Made by a program: the position numbers and the translations under genes | Assembly (NCBI GenBank): GCA_018401275.1 | Contig: JAGYKW010000002.1 | Coordinates: 1-64,000 of the forward strand | DNA length: 64,000 nucleotides | Direction of reading: 5' to 3' | Source: Nitriliruptoraceae bacterium | Lineage (GTDB): Bacteria; Actinomycetota; Nitriliruptoria; Nitriliruptorales; Nitriliruptoraceae | Notes under the pieces: generated by a model | The model's input: only the letters and a program-made list of their open reading frames with translations | Told to the model about the DNA's origin: nothing | The model's database searches: none | Shown here: positions 1 through 9,528 of the stretch, piece after piece | Layout: each line of letters begins with the position of its first letter | Numbering within the stretch: position 1 is the first letter of the stretch

Positions 1-1565
1 GCACGGGCGATCGCGACGCGCTGGCGCTGGCCTCCTGAGAGCCGGACACCCCGTTCGCCGACGATCGTGTCCAGACCGTGCTCGAGCTGATCGATGACCG
101 ACTGGAGCTGTGCGCGCTCGACACAGCGCGCGACGCGGTCGGGGTCGATCCTGCCGCCGACCTGCTGGCCGAACGCGATGTTGTTGCGCAGCGTGTCGTC
201 TGTGAGGAACACGTTCTGCGAGACGACGCCGAGCTGGTCCCACCACCACAGCGGCCGTCGACCGAGCGGGATCCCGTCGACGCTGATCGAGCCAGCGGTC
301 GGTTGGATGAGTCCCACGAGCAGGTCGATCAACGTGCTCTTCCCTCCGCCGGTCGGACCGCAGATGCCGATGAACTCGCCGCGTCGGACCTCGAGGTCGA
401 TCCCGTCGAGCACCGTCTGGCCACCGTCGCTGTACGCGAACCGCACGTCCTCGAACCGGACGGCGTCCGTGAAACGAGGCGCCCCTGGTCCCGAAGGGAC
501 CTCGCGCGAAGGTTCAGCGGCCACCGCGGCGTTCCAGTCGCGGATCAGCTGCCGGTCCGTCATCAGGATCTCGACGACCGCTTGCGCCTTGTTCAGCGTG
601 TTGAGGAACCCGATCATCCGTTGCAGGATCGGCTGGAGCCGCAGGCCGACGTAGGCGAACACGGCAAGGGTCGCGAGGGTGCGCTCGACGCTCCCATCAC
701 CCGTCGTCGCGAGCACGAAGACCGCGACGATCGTCAGGATGAGGCTGGTCTCGATCGCTATCGGCGAGAGGTTCATCAGGACCGAAGACTTGTAGTCCGC
801 TTTCGCGATGGTCAGGCGTGCGTGAAGGTGGACGCGTCCGAACGCATCCTCGCGCTGAAGCAGCTTGATGTCACGGATCCCGCCCAGCGCCTGCTGGATC
901 GCGCCGATGCTCTCTGAAGATGCGGCCTCGGTCTGGCGACTGAGGACCATGAGCTTGGGCCGCACGAACCGCTGGATGACGAAGAGGGTCGCTCCGAGCC
1001 CCACGGTCGTCAGGAGCATCGCCTGGGGAGCAAGGAGGATCAGCGTCGCGAGCAGTGAGATTGCGAGGAGCAGCTCCGTCGCCATGGAGAGCACCGGTAG
1101 GACAACGCCCTGGACAAGTCTGGTCGTCCCCTGGTAGGTGTTGCGGATCAGATCTGCCGAACTGCGCTGCGTGTGGAAGAGGTAGGGGAGTGACAGGTAG
1201 CCGTCGAGGAACTCGCCGGCGACGAGCGCCTTCGCATTGTTGACCAGCCGCTGCGTCACATAGTTCTGGGCTAGCACGACTCCGGCACGGAGGACGAAGA
1301 AGACGCCGACAGCCAGAGCGAACGCGACCTTGATCTCGCGAGGCGTCCACTCCGGGAAGTAGGAAGCGATGTCGCCGACGACCGGCAGTGTGATGGAGGC
1401 GTCCGGCGTGGAGATAAGGGCGACGAGGAGATAGACGAGCGCTGCACCGAACGCCTCGAGCGCGGCATTGAACAACGAGACGGCCCCGAGGAACCACCAG
1501 CGCCAGCGGCGGTCCCCACCGATCAGCTCGAAGGCTTGGCGGATGAGCGCCCAGTAGGTCTGCAT
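1..1565 (-). CDS. ABC exporter, fused permease-ATPase (3' end outside window)
   Basis: Translated from the ATG at 1565, the first 330 or so residues form a multi-span transmembrane domain (type I exporter fold). An ATPase domain follows, with Walker A GPTGGGKST near residue 403 and signature LSGGQ near residue 510. The reading frame stays open to base 1, so the Walker B and H-loop region lies outside the window. Single-chain ABC exporters of this kind work as dimers and export lipids, drugs, peptides or glycans. The substrate cannot be told from this sequence. It diverges from guaA, with which it shares a promoter region of about 130 bases. Confidence 0.85.
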   Translation of the reverse strand, partial: MQTYWALIRQAFELIGGDRRWRWWFLGAVSLFNAALEAFGAALVYLLVALISTPDASITLPVVGDIASYFPEWTPREIKVAFALAVGVFFVLRAGVVLAQNYVTQRLVNNAKALVAGEFLDGYLSLPYLFHTQRSSADLIRNTYQGTTRLVQGVVLPVLSMATELLLAISLLATLILLAPQAMLLTTVGLGATLFVIQRFVRPKLMVLSRQTEAASSESIGAIQQALGGIRDIKLLQREDAFGRVHLHARLTIAKADYKSSVLMNLSPIAIETSLILTIVAVFVLATTGDGSVERTLATLAVFAYVGLRLQPILQRMIGFLNTLNKAQAVVEILMTDRQLIRDWNAAVAAEPSREVPSGPGAPRFTDAVRFEDVRFAYSDGGQTVLDGIDLEVRRGEFIGICGPTGGGKSTLIDLLVGLIQPTAGSISVDGIPLGRRPLWWWDQLGVVSQNVFLTDDTLRNNIAFGQQVGGRIDPDRVARCVERAQLQSVIDQLEHGLDTIVGERGVRLSGGQRQRVAIAR

Positions 1566-1657
1566 CGTGCCCTCGGTCCTGGTCCCGGACGGTGCGCGTG
1601 CCACCCGTGCTCGCGGGTCTGTGCTGCGTCGACGGCCGCTCGACGACGCGGAAAGGG

Positions 1658-1663
1658 AGCGTA
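1658..1663 (-). promoter_or_regulatory. -10 element TACGCT for the ABC exporter
   Basis: The TAnnnT hexamer on the minus strand lies about 93 bases upstream of the exporter ATG and 9 bases from the -10 candidate of guaA on the other strand. The two promoters therefore almost abut. No convincing -35 is visible. Confidence 0.35.
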
Positions 1664-1671
1664 GTGGCGGC

Positions 1672-1677
1672 TAGCGT
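1672..1677 (+). promoter_or_regulatory. -10 element TAGCGT for guaA
   Basis: This TAnnnT hexamer sits 34 bases upstream of the chosen guaA ATG and belongs to the recurrent TAGnnT/TACnnT set found ahead of many genes in this window. Confidence 0.35.
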
Positions 1678-1710
1678 CCGCTCAAGGACCGACGGACGGT
1701 GGGATCGACG

Positions 1711-3321
1711 ATGGCGGGGCCGGCCAGCGATGAGCAGCGTCGTGCGATGACGGCACGGCCCGTCCTCGTCGTCGACTATGGCGCGCAGTACGCGCAGCTC
1801 ATCACTCGGCGCGTCCGCGAGGCAGGGGTCTACGCCGAGCTGGTGTCGCACGACGAACCGCTCGAGCAGCTCCTCGCACGTGATCCCGCAGCCGTCGTGC
1901 TCTCGGGCGGGCCCGCGTCGGTCTACGTCGATGGCGCACCGACGCTTGATGCGGCGCTGCTCGAGAGCGGCGTCCCCGTGTTCGGCATCTGCTACGGCTT
2001 CCAGCTCATGGCCGACGCGCTCGGTGGGACCGTCGAGCGCACCGGCGCGGCCGAGTACGGCGCGACGCAGCTCGAGACGATCGACGGTGGAGACTCGGAC
2101 ACCGCCCTGTTCTCCGGACTGCCCGGGACGCTGTCGGTGTGGATGTCGCACGGCGACGCGGTCACCGCCGCACCGCCGGGCTTCCAGGTGACCGCCCGCA
2201 CGACCGTCACTCCCGTCGCCGCGTTCGAGGACCGTGACCGACGGCTCGCAGGCGTGCAGTTCCACCCCGAGGTCCGTCACTGCGAGCGCGGTCAGGACGT
2301 GCTCGAGCACTTCCTGTTCGACATCGCCGGCCTCACGCCCGGCTGGGACACCGCCGGCATCGTCGCCGAGCAGATCGCGGCCGTCCGCGACCAGGTCGGT
2401 ACCGGCCGTGCGATCTGCGGCCTGTCGGGCGGTGTCGACTCCGCCGTCGCCGCGGCGCTCGTCCAGCGCGCGATCGGCGAGCAGCTCACCTGCGTGTTCG
2501 TCGACCACGGCCTGCTGCGCGACGGCGAGGTCGAGCAGGTCGAGCAGGACTTCGTCGCCGCGACCGGCGTGCGCCTGGTCACCGTCGACGCGCGCGAACG
2601 CTTCCTCACCGCGCTCGCCGGTGTCACCGATCCGGAGGAGAAGCGGCGCATCATCGGCCGCGAGTTCATCCGGGTCTTCGAGGGTGCGGCCGCCGACGTC
2701 GCCGCCGAGGCCGGTGCGCTCGGTGAGGAGGTCGCGTTCCTCGTGCAGGGCACGCTCTACCCCGACGTCGTCGAGTCCGGCGGAGGGAGCGGCACCGCGA
2801 CGATCAAGAGCCACCACAACGTCGGCGGGCTGCCCGACGATCTGATGTTCACGCTCGTCGAGCCGCTGCGCGCGCTGTTCAAGGACGAGGTCCGTGCGGT
2901 CGGCCGCGAGCTCGGGCTGCCCGACGCGATCGTCGACCGCCAGCCGTTCCCCGGTCCCGGGCTCGCGATCCGCATCGTCGGCGCGGTCGATGCCGAGCGG
3001 CTCGCGCTGCTGCGTGCGGCCGACCGGATCGTGCGCGAGGAGCTGACCGCTGCCGGGCTCGACCGTGAGATCTGGCAGTGCCCGGTCGTGCTGCTCGCGG
3101 ACGTCCGCAGCGTCGGGGTGCAGGGCGACGGTCGCACCTACGGCCACCCGATCGTGCTGCGTCCGGTCTCGAGCGAGGACGCGATGACGGCCGACTGGTC
3201 GCGTCTGCCTCACGACGTGCTCGCGCGCGTCTCCAACCGGATCACCAACGAGGTGCCCGGCGTGAACCGGGTGGTGCTCGACGTCACCTCGAAGCCGCCC
3301 GGCACCATCGAGTGGGAGTAG
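1711..3321 (+). CDS. guaA: GMP synthase (glutamine-hydrolysing)
   Basis: The enzyme converts XMP to GMP using ATP and glutamine, the last step of guanine nucleotide synthesis. The N-terminal class I glutamine amidotransferase domain has the nucleophile in GICYGFQ (Cys about 94) and the HPE motif near residue 185. The ATP pyrophosphatase P-loop SGGVDS follows near 239. The C-terminal dimerisation domain ends in KPPGTIEWE, as is typical for GuaA. The length of about 536 residues fits the family. I chose the ATG at 1711 because a GGTGGGA lies 6 bases upstream. A GTG at 1699 and an ATG at 1747, just before the conserved [12 protein letters not shown], are alternatives. Confidence 0.96.
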   Translation: MAGPASDEQRRAMTARPVLVVDYGAQYAQLITRRVREAGVYAELVSHDEPLEQLLARDPAAVVLSGGPASVYVDGAPTLDAALLESGVPVFGICYGFQLMADALGGTVERTGAAEYGATQLETIDGGDSDTALFSGLPGTLSVWMSHGDAVTAAPPGFQVTARTTVTPVAAFEDRDRRLAGVQFHPEVRHCERGQDVLEHFLFDIAGLTPGWDTAGIVAEQIAAVRDQVGTGRAICGLSGGVDSAVAAALVQRAIGEQLTCVFVDHGLLRDGEVEQVEQDFVAATGVRLVTVDARERFLTALAGVTDPEEKRRIIGREFIRVFEGAAADVAAEAGALGEEVAFLVQGTLYPDVVESGGGSGTATIKSHHNVGGLPDDLMFTLVEPLRALFKDEVRAVGRELGLPDAIVDRQPFPGPGLAIRIVGAVDAERLALLRAADRIVREELTAAGLDREIWQCPVVLLADVRSVGVQGDGRTYGHPIVLRPVSSEDAMTADWSRLPHDVLARVSNRITNEVPGVNRVVLDVTSKPPGTIEWE

Positions 3322-3332
3322 CGGTCCGGCGC

Positions 3333-3338
3333 TACCTT
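3333..3338 (+). promoter_or_regulatory. -10 element TACCTT ahead of lemA
   Basis: The hexamer lies 24 bases upstream of the lemA ATG in the short gap after guaA. It could serve lemA and the M48 protease, although transcription reading through from guaA is equally possible. Confidence 0.3.
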
Positions 3339-3361
3339 CGAGCAGGACCGGAGGGGACCCC

Positions 3362-3916
3362 ATGGACCTGTCGTTGATCCTGCTGCTCGTCGTCGTCGCG
3401 CTCGTCGTGCTCGTCGTCGCCGCGTACAACCGCCTGGTGCGCTCCCGCGTCCGTGTCGACGAGGGCTGGGCCCAGATCGACACGCAGCTGCAGCGCCGAC
3501 ACGACCTGATCCCCAACCTGGTCGAGTCGGTCAAGGGCTACGCGGCGCACGAGCGTGAGACCTTCGCGGAGGTCACCGCCGCACGGGCGAAGGCGATCAG
3601 CGTCCAGGCCCCGGGTGAGCTCGCGGAGGCGGAGAACGGGCTGACGCAGGCGCTGGGCAAGCTGCTCGCGATCACCGAGAACTACCCGGACCTCAAGGCG
3701 GACGCGAACTTCCGTCAGCTCCAGGAGGAGCTCGCCCACACCGAGAACATGGTCGCCGGAGCACGCGGGAACTACAACGCGTCGGTCCGCGCCTACGACG
3801 AGCTGCGCCAGGTGTTCCCGAGCTCGCTCATCGCGTCCACGTTCGGGTTCACCGGCCGCGAGTACTTCGAGGTCGAGACCGTCGACGTCCGCCGCGCGCC
3901 GGACGTGAGCTTCTGA
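3362..3916 (+). CDS. lemA: LemA family membrane protein
   Basis: A 184-residue protein with one N-terminal membrane helix (about residues 3-22) followed by the helical LemA core, including WAQIDTQLQRRHDLIPNLVE. The C-terminal part has the family sequence FPSSLIASTFGF and ends in DVSF. LemA proteins have the N-terminus outside, are of unknown biochemical role, and very often sit beside membrane peptidases. Here the next gene, 28 bases on, is an M48 metalloprotease. Start: ATG preceded by GGAGGGGACCC. Confidence 0.9.
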   Translation: MDLSLILLLVVVALVVLVVAAYNRLVRSRVRVDEGWAQIDTQLQRRHDLIPNLVESVKGYAAHERETFAEVTAARAKAISVQAPGELAEAENGLTQALGKLLAITENYPDLKADANFRQLQEELAHTENMVAGARGNYNASVRAYDELRQVFPSSLIASTFGFTGREYFEVETVDVRRAPDVSF

Positions 3917-3944
3917 GCGGCCGCGTGAGCGTGAGCGCCGTCTG

Positions 3945-4931
3945 ATGTCGGTGGTCTACGACGACCTCATCCGGCAGAACCGCCGGGCCTCGCGTCTGCT
4001 GCTCGCCGGTGCGTTCGTCGTGCTGATGGTCATCGTGTGGGTGGTGCTCGGGCTGCTGCTCGGACCCGACGTGCTGCTCGATCCGGTGTCCGGCCTGTCC
4101 GTGACGGCGATCGGCGCGGCGATCGGCCTCGCGCTGACCTACGCATCGTTCCGCTCCGGCCCCTCGCTCGCCCTGCGTGCAGCGAAGGCGCGGCCCGTGG
4201 TCCGCGAGGAGGCGCCGGAGCTGCACCGACTGCTCGACGAGGTCTGCGTGTCCGCCGGGCTCACGACGCGGCCGAAGCTCTACCTCGTCGACGATCCGGC
4301 GCCGAACGCCTTCGCGACCGGCCTGTCGCTCGAGGACAGCCATGTGGCGGTGACCACGGGTCTGGTCGAGCGGCTCCCGCGCTACGAGCTGCGCGCCGTG
4401 CTGGCCCACGAGGTCGCCCACATCGTCAACGATGACATCCGCGCGGTGACCGTCGCGGTCGCGACCGCCGGGCTCGTGGCGCTGCTGGCCGACGTCGTGA
4501 TCCGCGCGACGATCTACGGAGGCCGACGCCGCTCGGGCGGTCGCAACGACGGTGGCGCGCAGGCCGTGCTGATGATCGTCGGCTTCGTCGCGGTCCTGCT
4601 CGCGCCGCTGGCGGCCCAGCTGATCCGCTTCGCCGTGTCGCGGCAGCGCGAGTACCTCGCCGACGCGACCGCCGCGCAGATGCTGCGCGACCCGCAGTCG
4701 ATGGTCGACGCGCTGCGCCGTCTCGATGAGGATCCGACACCGCTCACGCGCTTCGAGTCCGCGAACGCGCACCTGTGGTTCGAGGAGCCGAACGATCTGA
4801 AGGGACGCGGCCAGGCCGCGAGCCTCGCCCGGCGCTTCGCGACCCACCCGACGCTCGAGCAGCGCATCGTCCGTCTCGCGCAGCTCAACGCCGGCACGGT
4901 CGACCCGGATCGGCCGCTGCGCCCCCGGTGA
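3945..4931 (+). CDS. M48 (HtpX-like) zinc metalloprotease, membrane-bound
   Basis: A 328-residue protein with two N-terminal membrane helices (about residues 18-60), then a peptidase domain with the zinc site HEVAH at about 155-159. Two further helices follow, and the downstream QREYLADATAAQ segment carries the third zinc ligand Glu. M48 proteases of the HtpX type degrade damaged membrane proteins. The tight pairing with lemA suggests a membrane quality-control pair, which is an inference from neighbourhood. The C-terminus HPTLEQRIVRLAQL is characteristic of the family. The name htpX would be reasonable but orthology cannot be settled here. Confidence 0.9.
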   Translation: MSVVYDDLIRQNRRASRLLLAGAFVVLMVIVWVVLGLLLGPDVLLDPVSGLSVTAIGAAIGLALTYASFRSGPSLALRAAKARPVVREEAPELHRLLDEVCVSAGLTTRPKLYLVDDPAPNAFATGLSLEDSHVAVTTGLVERLPRYELRAVLAHEVAHIVNDDIRAVTVAVATAGLVALLADVVIRATIYGGRRRSGGRNDGGAQAVLMIVGFVAVLLAPLAAQLIRFAVSRQREYLADATAAQMLRDPQSMVDALRRLDEDPTPLTRFESANAHLWFEEPNDLKGRGQAASLARRFATHPTLEQRIVRLAQLNAGTVDPDRPLRPR

Positions 4932-4999
4932 GCAGCGCGTGCGGGCCGGACCCGGCAGCGGGCCGAGCGGCTCCCGTGCCGGAGCGCGGACGGACCCGT

Positions 5000-5005
5000 T
5001 AGGCT
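5000..5005 (+). promoter_or_regulatory. -10 element TAGGCT ahead of the liv operon
   Basis: The hexamer lies in the 136-base gap between the M48 protease and livF, 63 bases upstream of the livF GTG. It is the likely start of the livF-G-fadD-H-M transcript. No clear -35 is seen. Confidence 0.35.
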
Positions 5006-5067
5006 TCTCCGGCCCGAGCCCGGCCCGAGCACGGGAGGTGCCGGGCGGACGCGGACGAGGGGGGCGC

Positions 5068-5853
5068 GTGCTCGTCGTCGAGAACCTCGAGGTCGTCTAC
5101 GAGGACGTCATCCTCGTGCTCAAGGGCGTCTCCATCGAGGTCCCCGAGGGGTCGATCGTCGCGCTGCTCGGCGCGAACGGCGCGGGCAAGACGACGGTCC
5201 TGCGGGCCATCACCGGCCTGCTCGACATCCACCGCGGTGCGATCACCAAGGGCACCATCACGCTCGACGGTCAGCCGATCCACGGCCTCGACGCGACGAG
5301 CATCGTGCGCGCGGGCGTCGGGCAGGTCATGGAGGGCCGGCGCATCTTCACCGAGTTCTCCGTCGAGGAGAACCTGCGGGTCGGCGGGCATCTCGTGGCG
5401 CGCAACCTCGTCGCCGAGCGGCTCGAGGGCATCTTCGAGCTGTTCCCCGTGCTCGCCGAGCGCCGCAAGCAGGTCGCCGGCTACCTGTCCGGCGGCGAGC
5501 AGCAGATGCTCGCCATCGGTCGCGCGCTCATGGCCCAGCCGCGACTGCTGATCCTCGATGAGCCGTCGCTCGGACTCGCACCGCTCATCGTGCAGCGCAT
5601 CCGTGACCTCATCGTCCAGATCAACCAGCAGGGCACGTCGGTGCTGCTCGTGGAGCAGAACGCGAACATGGCGCTCTCGATCGCGGACCACGGCTACATC
5701 CTCGAGACCGGCAAGGTCGTCATGGACAAGCCGGCCGCGGTGCTGCGCGAGGACGAGGACGTGCGCGAGTTCTACCTCGGGCTGCGCGAGGAGGGTGCGG
5801 GTTCGATGCGCGACGTGAAGCACTACAAGCGCCGCAAGCGGTGGCTGTCATGA
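5068..5853 (+). CDS. livF: Liv-type ABC transporter ATPase, LivF
   Basis: A 261-residue ABC ATPase of the LivF class. Walker A GANGAGKTT is near residue 35, the signature LSGGEQQML near 140, and Walker B RLLILDEPSLGLAP follows. The GQVMEGRRIF segment is typical of LivF. It energises uptake of branched-chain amino acids or, in this family, organic acids and amides. I chose the GTG at 5068 because it has a GGACGAGGGGGG run just upstream and begins directly with the ABC fold; the open frame extends further upstream without support. The stop overlaps the livG start by four bases (ATGA), indicating translational coupling. Confidence 0.92.
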   Translation: MLVVENLEVVYEDVILVLKGVSIEVPEGSIVALLGANGAGKTTVLRAITGLLDIHRGAITKGTITLDGQPIHGLDATSIVRAGVGQVMEGRRIFTEFSVEENLRVGGHLVARNLVAERLEGIFELFPVLAERRKQVAGYLSGGEQQMLAIGRALMAQPRLLILDEPSLGLAPLIVQRIRDLIVQINQQGTSVLLVEQNANMALSIADHGYILETGKVVMDKPAAVLREDEDVREFYLGLREEGAGSMRDVKHYKRRKRWLS

Positions 5854-6683
5854 CGACGCGCATCCTCTCCGAGGCCCTCACCGGCACGGCCGTCGATCTG
5901 CCCGCGGGCGTCCCGCTGCTCGAGGTCGATGGGCTCGAGCTGCGCTTCGGCGGCACGCGCGCCATCGACGGCGTCAGCTTCGACGTCCAGCCTGGCGAGC
6001 TGTTCGCGATCATCGGCCCCAACGGCGCAGGCAAGACCTCGATCTTCAACTGCATCTCCGGCGTCTACCGCCCGCAGGCCGGGACCATCCGCTTCCTCGG
6101 CGACGACCTGATCGGGGAGCGTCCGGACCGGATCGCCAAGCAGGGGGTCGCCCGCACCTTCCAGAACATCGAGCTGTTCGACAACCTCACCGTCGTCGAG
6201 AACCTCATGCTCGGACGGCACCAGCACCTCGACTACGGCGTGCTCGAGGGGATGCTCTACCTCGGCCGCGCACGTCGCGCCGAGCTCGCGAACCGGCGCA
6301 TCGTCGAGGACATCGTCGACTTCCTCGAGATCGCCGCCCACCGCAAGTTCCCCGTCGGCATGCTGCCCTACGGGGTGAAGAAGCGGGTCGAGCTCGGCCG
6401 CGCGCTCGCGATGGAGCCGAAGCTGCTGCTGCTCGACGAGCCGGTCGCCGGCATGAACGCCGAGGAGACCGAGGACATGGCCCGCTTCATCCTCGACATC
6501 CGGTCGGAGCTCGACACCGCGATGATCCTCGTCGAGCACGACATGGGGCTCGTGATGGACCTCGCCGACCGCGTGATGGTCATGGACTTCGGCCAGCGCA
6601 TCGCGCTCGGGGGACCCAAGGAGGTCCAGGCGGACCCGGCCGTCATCAAGGCCTACCTGGGAGAGCCGGAGGTGGCACCGTGA
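5850..6683 (+). CDS. livG: Liv-type ABC transporter ATPase, LivG
   Basis: A 277-residue partner ATPase with Walker A GPNGAGKTS near residue 55. The family segment GVARTFQNIELFDNLTV, LDEPVAGMNAEETEDM and a LivG-type C-terminal extension follow. The ABC signature region reads LPYGVKKRVELGRALA rather than canonical LSGGQ, a variant that is usual in LivG proteins. The start ATG overlaps the livF stop, and the stop overlaps the GTG of the acyl-CoA ligase (GTGA), so all three genes are coupled. Confidence 0.92.
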   Translation: MTTRILSEALTGTAVDLPAGVPLLEVDGLELRFGGTRAIDGVSFDVQPGELFAIIGPNGAGKTSIFNCISGVYRPQAGTIRFLGDDLIGERPDRIAKQGVARTFQNIELFDNLTVVENLMLGRHQHLDYGVLEGMLYLGRARRAELANRRIVEDIVDFLEIAAHRKFPVGMLPYGVKKRVELGRALAMEPKLLLLDEPVAGMNAEETEDMARFILDIRSELDTAMILVEHDMGLVMDLADRVMVMDFGQRIALGGPKEVQADPAVIKAYLGEPEVAP

Positions 6684-8629
6684 GCCAGACGCTGACCGCA
6701 CCCCGTGAGACGTCGGGCGCCGGCGACGGCGTGCTCACGCTCGCGACCCGAGTGCGCCGCTTCGCCGAGCAGGACCCGTACCGGGTCTGCATGCGTGAGA
6801 AGCGCTTCGGGATCTGGCAGGACATCACCTGGGCCGACTACTGGGACAACGTCGAGCTGGTCGGCCACGCGCTGTACGCGCTCGGCATCCGCCCCGGCGA
6901 CCGTGTCGGCATCCACTCGGAGAACCGTCCGGAGTGGCTGTACGCCGACGTCGGCATCGTCGCGATCCGCGCGATCACGATGGGGCTCTACCCGACCAAC
7001 CCGGCGCCCGAGGTCGCGTACCTGCTGCAGGACTCGGGCACCCGCATCCTCATCGCCGAGGACCAGGAGCAGGTCGACAAGGCACTGGCCGTGGTCGACG
7101 ACTGCCCCGCGCTCGAGTGGATCGTCACGCTCGAGCCGCGTGGCGTGCGCGACTACGTCCACCCGAAGCTGATGTCGTTCGAGGACTTCCTCGCCCGCGG
7201 TCGCGCCCACCGTGAGACCGACCCGGACCTGCTCGCGCGCATGGCGAACGACGCCGAGGACGACGACGTCGTCACCCTGATCTACACCTCGGGCACGACC
7301 GGTCCGCCGAAGGGCGCGATGCTCACCAACCGCAACGTCAGCTTCGGCATCGACGTGCTCGTCTTCTCCGGCGGCCTGTTCGATCCGCCGGCCTCCCAGA
7401 GCGACGTGACGCTGTCGTACCTGCCGCTGTGCCACGTGGCCGAGCGTGCCGCGACCGTGTGGACCAACGCGGGTGCCGGCGTGACCGTCCACTTCGCCGA
7501 GTCGATCGAGACGGTCCAGGCGAACCTCAAGGAGGTCCAGCCGACGCTGTTCTTCGCGGTGCCACGCATCTGGGAGAAGATCGCGGCCGGCATCCAGATC
7601 AAGATGTTCTCGGCGTCGCGCCTGAAGAAGCTCAACTACGCGCTGTGGATGAAGGTCGCCTCGATCATCGGCGAGCGCCTCGTCGCGAACGACGGCAAGC
7701 ACACGCTGCTGACCCGGGTGCTCTACGCACTGGGCTACCCGTTCCTGTTCCGCGCGCTGCGCGACCGCATCGGGATGCGCAAGGTCCGTGCCGCTGGGTC
7801 CGGCGCCGCGCCGATCGCGCCCGAGGTGCTCCAGTTCTTCTTCGGCATCGGCGTCCCGATCTACGAGATCTACGGCATGACGGAGAACGCGGCCGTCGCC
7901 ACGGTGAACCGCCGTGGTCGTGTGAAGCTCGGCACCGTCGGTGAGCCACAGCCCGGCACCGAGCTGCGCATCGACGAGACGACCGGGGAGATCCTCACGC
8001 GCCACCCGGGCGTGTTCGCCGGCTACTGGAACAAGCCGGAGCAGACCGCGGAGACGCTCGACGCCGAGGGCTGGTTGCACACCGGCGACGTCGGCGAGTG
8101 GGTCGACGGCACGCACGTCCGCATCGTCGACCGCATCAAGGACATCATCATCACGGCCGGCGGGAAGAACATCTCGCCGTCGGAGATCGAGAACCACCTC
8201 AAGACCTCGCCGTTCGTCAAGGAGGCGATGGTCATCGGTGACCGGCGCGCCTACCTCAGCGTGCTGGTCGGCATCGAGCTCGACACGGTCGCCGACTGGG
8301 CCCAGCGCCGCCGCCTGCCCTACACGACCTACCGCGACCTCACGGAGAAGCCCGAGGTGCTCACGCTCGTGCAGGGCATCGTCGCGCAGACCAACGAGCG
8401 CTTCGCCCGTGTCGAGCAGATGCGCAAGTTCCGCATGATCCCCAAGGAGCTCGACCACGAGGACGGCGAGCTGACCGCCACCCAGAAGGTCAAGCGGAGC
8501 TCGCTCAACGACATGTTCGGTCACCTCATCGAGGACATGTACGCCAACCGCACCGAGCACGCGGGCGGCGACCTGGTCGACGTGCACACCAGCCGGGACT
8601 TCGTCCCCGTCGCCGACCAGGAGGCCTGA
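6680..8629 (+). CDS. Long-chain-type acyl-CoA synthetase (AMP-forming) inside the liv operon
   Basis: A 649-residue ANL-superfamily adenylating enzyme that joins a carboxylic acid to CoA through an acyl-AMP. It shows the P-loop-like motif YTSGTTGPPKGAM near residue 201, the YGMTENAA segment, the TGDVGEW motif and the C-terminal lid lysine region near IIITAGGKNISP. Its length and sequence match the large FadD15/bubblegum-like ligases rather than acetyl-CoA synthetase. It is sandwiched between livG and livH with overlapping or 2-base junctions, so it must be co-expressed with the transporter. The likely role is trapping the imported acid as a CoA ester. The exact acid (fatty, aromatic or other) is not visible. 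Confidence 0.9.
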   Translation: MSQTLTAPRETSGAGDGVLTLATRVRRFAEQDPYRVCMREKRFGIWQDITWADYWDNVELVGHALYALGIRPGDRVGIHSENRPEWLYADVGIVAIRAITMGLYPTNPAPEVAYLLQDSGTRILIAEDQEQVDKALAVVDDCPALEWIVTLEPRGVRDYVHPKLMSFEDFLARGRAHRETDPDLLARMANDAEDDDVVTLIYTSGTTGPPKGAMLTNRNVSFGIDVLVFSGGLFDPPASQSDVTLSYLPLCHVAERAATVWTNAGAGVTVHFAESIETVQANLKEVQPTLFFAVPRIWEKIAAGIQIKMFSASRLKKLNYALWMKVASIIGERLVANDGKHTLLTRVLYALGYPFLFRALRDRIGMRKVRAAGSGAAPIAPEVLQFFFGIGVPIYEIYGMTENAAVATVNRRGRVKLGTVGEPQPGTELRIDETTGEILTRHPGVFAGYWNKPEQTAETLDAEGWLHTGDVGEWVDGTHVRIVDRIKDIIITAGGKNISPSEIENHLKTSPFVKEAMVIGDRRAYLSVLVGIELDTVADWAQRRRLPYTTYRDLTEKPEVLTLVQGIVAQTNERFARVEQMRKFRMIPKELDHEDGELTATQKVKRSSLNDMFGHLIEDMYANRTEHAGGDLVDVHTSRDFVPVADQEA

Positions 8630-8631
8630 GC

Positions 8632-9528
8632 GTGGAGATCCTGCTGCCGTCGATCGTCCGGGGCCTGGGCATCGGGAGCACGTACGCGCTGCTCGCCGTC
8701 GGCTTCGTCGTCATCTACCGCGCCACCGAGGTCGTCAACTTCGCCCAGCCTGCGCTGATGATCCTCGGCGCGTACTTCACCTCGTGGTTCGTCATCGGCC
8801 TCGGCATGCCGTTCCCCGTCGGGGTCATCGCGGCGATGATCGTGATGGCCGGGATCGGTGCGGTCACCGAGCGCGTCGCCATGCGGCCGCTCGTCGGCCA
8901 GCCGGTGTTCTCGGCCGCCATGGTCACCGTCGGGGTGTTCATCGTGCTGACCATGGTCGCCAGCCGGCTCATCGGTCCCGACATCCTCACCGTCGGTGAC
9001 CCGTGGGGCCTTGAGCGTGTCGAGGTCGGCGGCTTCGCGGTCTTCCAGATCGACCTCGCGAAGATCGTCATCTCCCTCGGTGCGATCTCGGCCGTCGGCG
9101 TGCTGCTGAAGCGCTCGCGCATCGGCCTCGCGATGCGCGCGACCTCGCTCGACCAGGAGACCGCTCTCGCGCAGGGTGTCAACGTCGGCCGCATGTTCTC
9201 GCTCGCGTGGGCGATGTCGGCCGGACTCGCTGCGCTCGCCGGGATGCTCATCGGGACGGGCGCGGGCGGGATCGAGGCGACCACCGCACTCGTCGCGCTC
9301 AAGGCGCTGCCCGTGATCATCGTCGGCGGGATCGACTCCATCCAGGGCTCGGTGGTCGCGGGCCTGTTCATCGGTGTCGCGGAGTCGCTGACGCGGACCT
9401 ACCAGCCGGAGTACGCCCCGTGGCTCGGGGCGAACTTCGACGTCGTCGTCCCGTACCTGATCCTCATCGTCGGGCTGATGGTGCGGCCCTACGGTCTGTT
9501 CGGCACGCCGGAGGTCCAGCGCGTATGA
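8632..9528 (+). CDS. livH: Liv-type ABC transporter permease, LivH
   Basis: A 298-residue integral membrane protein with about eight hydrophobic spans. The LivH hallmark segment ATSLDQETALAQGVNVGRMF is followed by a Gly/Ala-rich region ending in PYGLFGTPEVQRV. It pairs with LivM as the membrane pore. It begins two bases after the ligase stop, with a GGAGGCCTGAGC ribosome site inside the ligase end. The stop overlaps the livM start (ATGA). Confidence 0.92.
   Translation: MEILLPSIVRGLGIGSTYALLAVGFVVIYRATEVVNFAQPALMILGAYFTSWFVIGLGMPFPVGVIAAMIVMAGIGAVTERVAMRPLVGQPVFSAAMVTVGVFIVLTMVASRLIGPDILTVGDPWGLERVEVGGFAVFQIDLAKIVISLGAISAVGVLLKRSRIGLAMRATSLDQETALAQGVNVGRMFSLAWAMSAGLAALAGMLIGTGAGGIEATTALVALKALPVIIVGGIDSIQGSVVAGLFIGVAESLTRTYQPEYAPWLGANFDVVVPYLILIVGLMVRPYGLFGTPEVQRV

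Noticed and set aside
871-3534. Long minus-strand open frame of over 800 codons across guaA
   Set aside because: Arg/Asp-rich shadow of the real guaA frame, with no family features; high-GC genomes produce many such frames.
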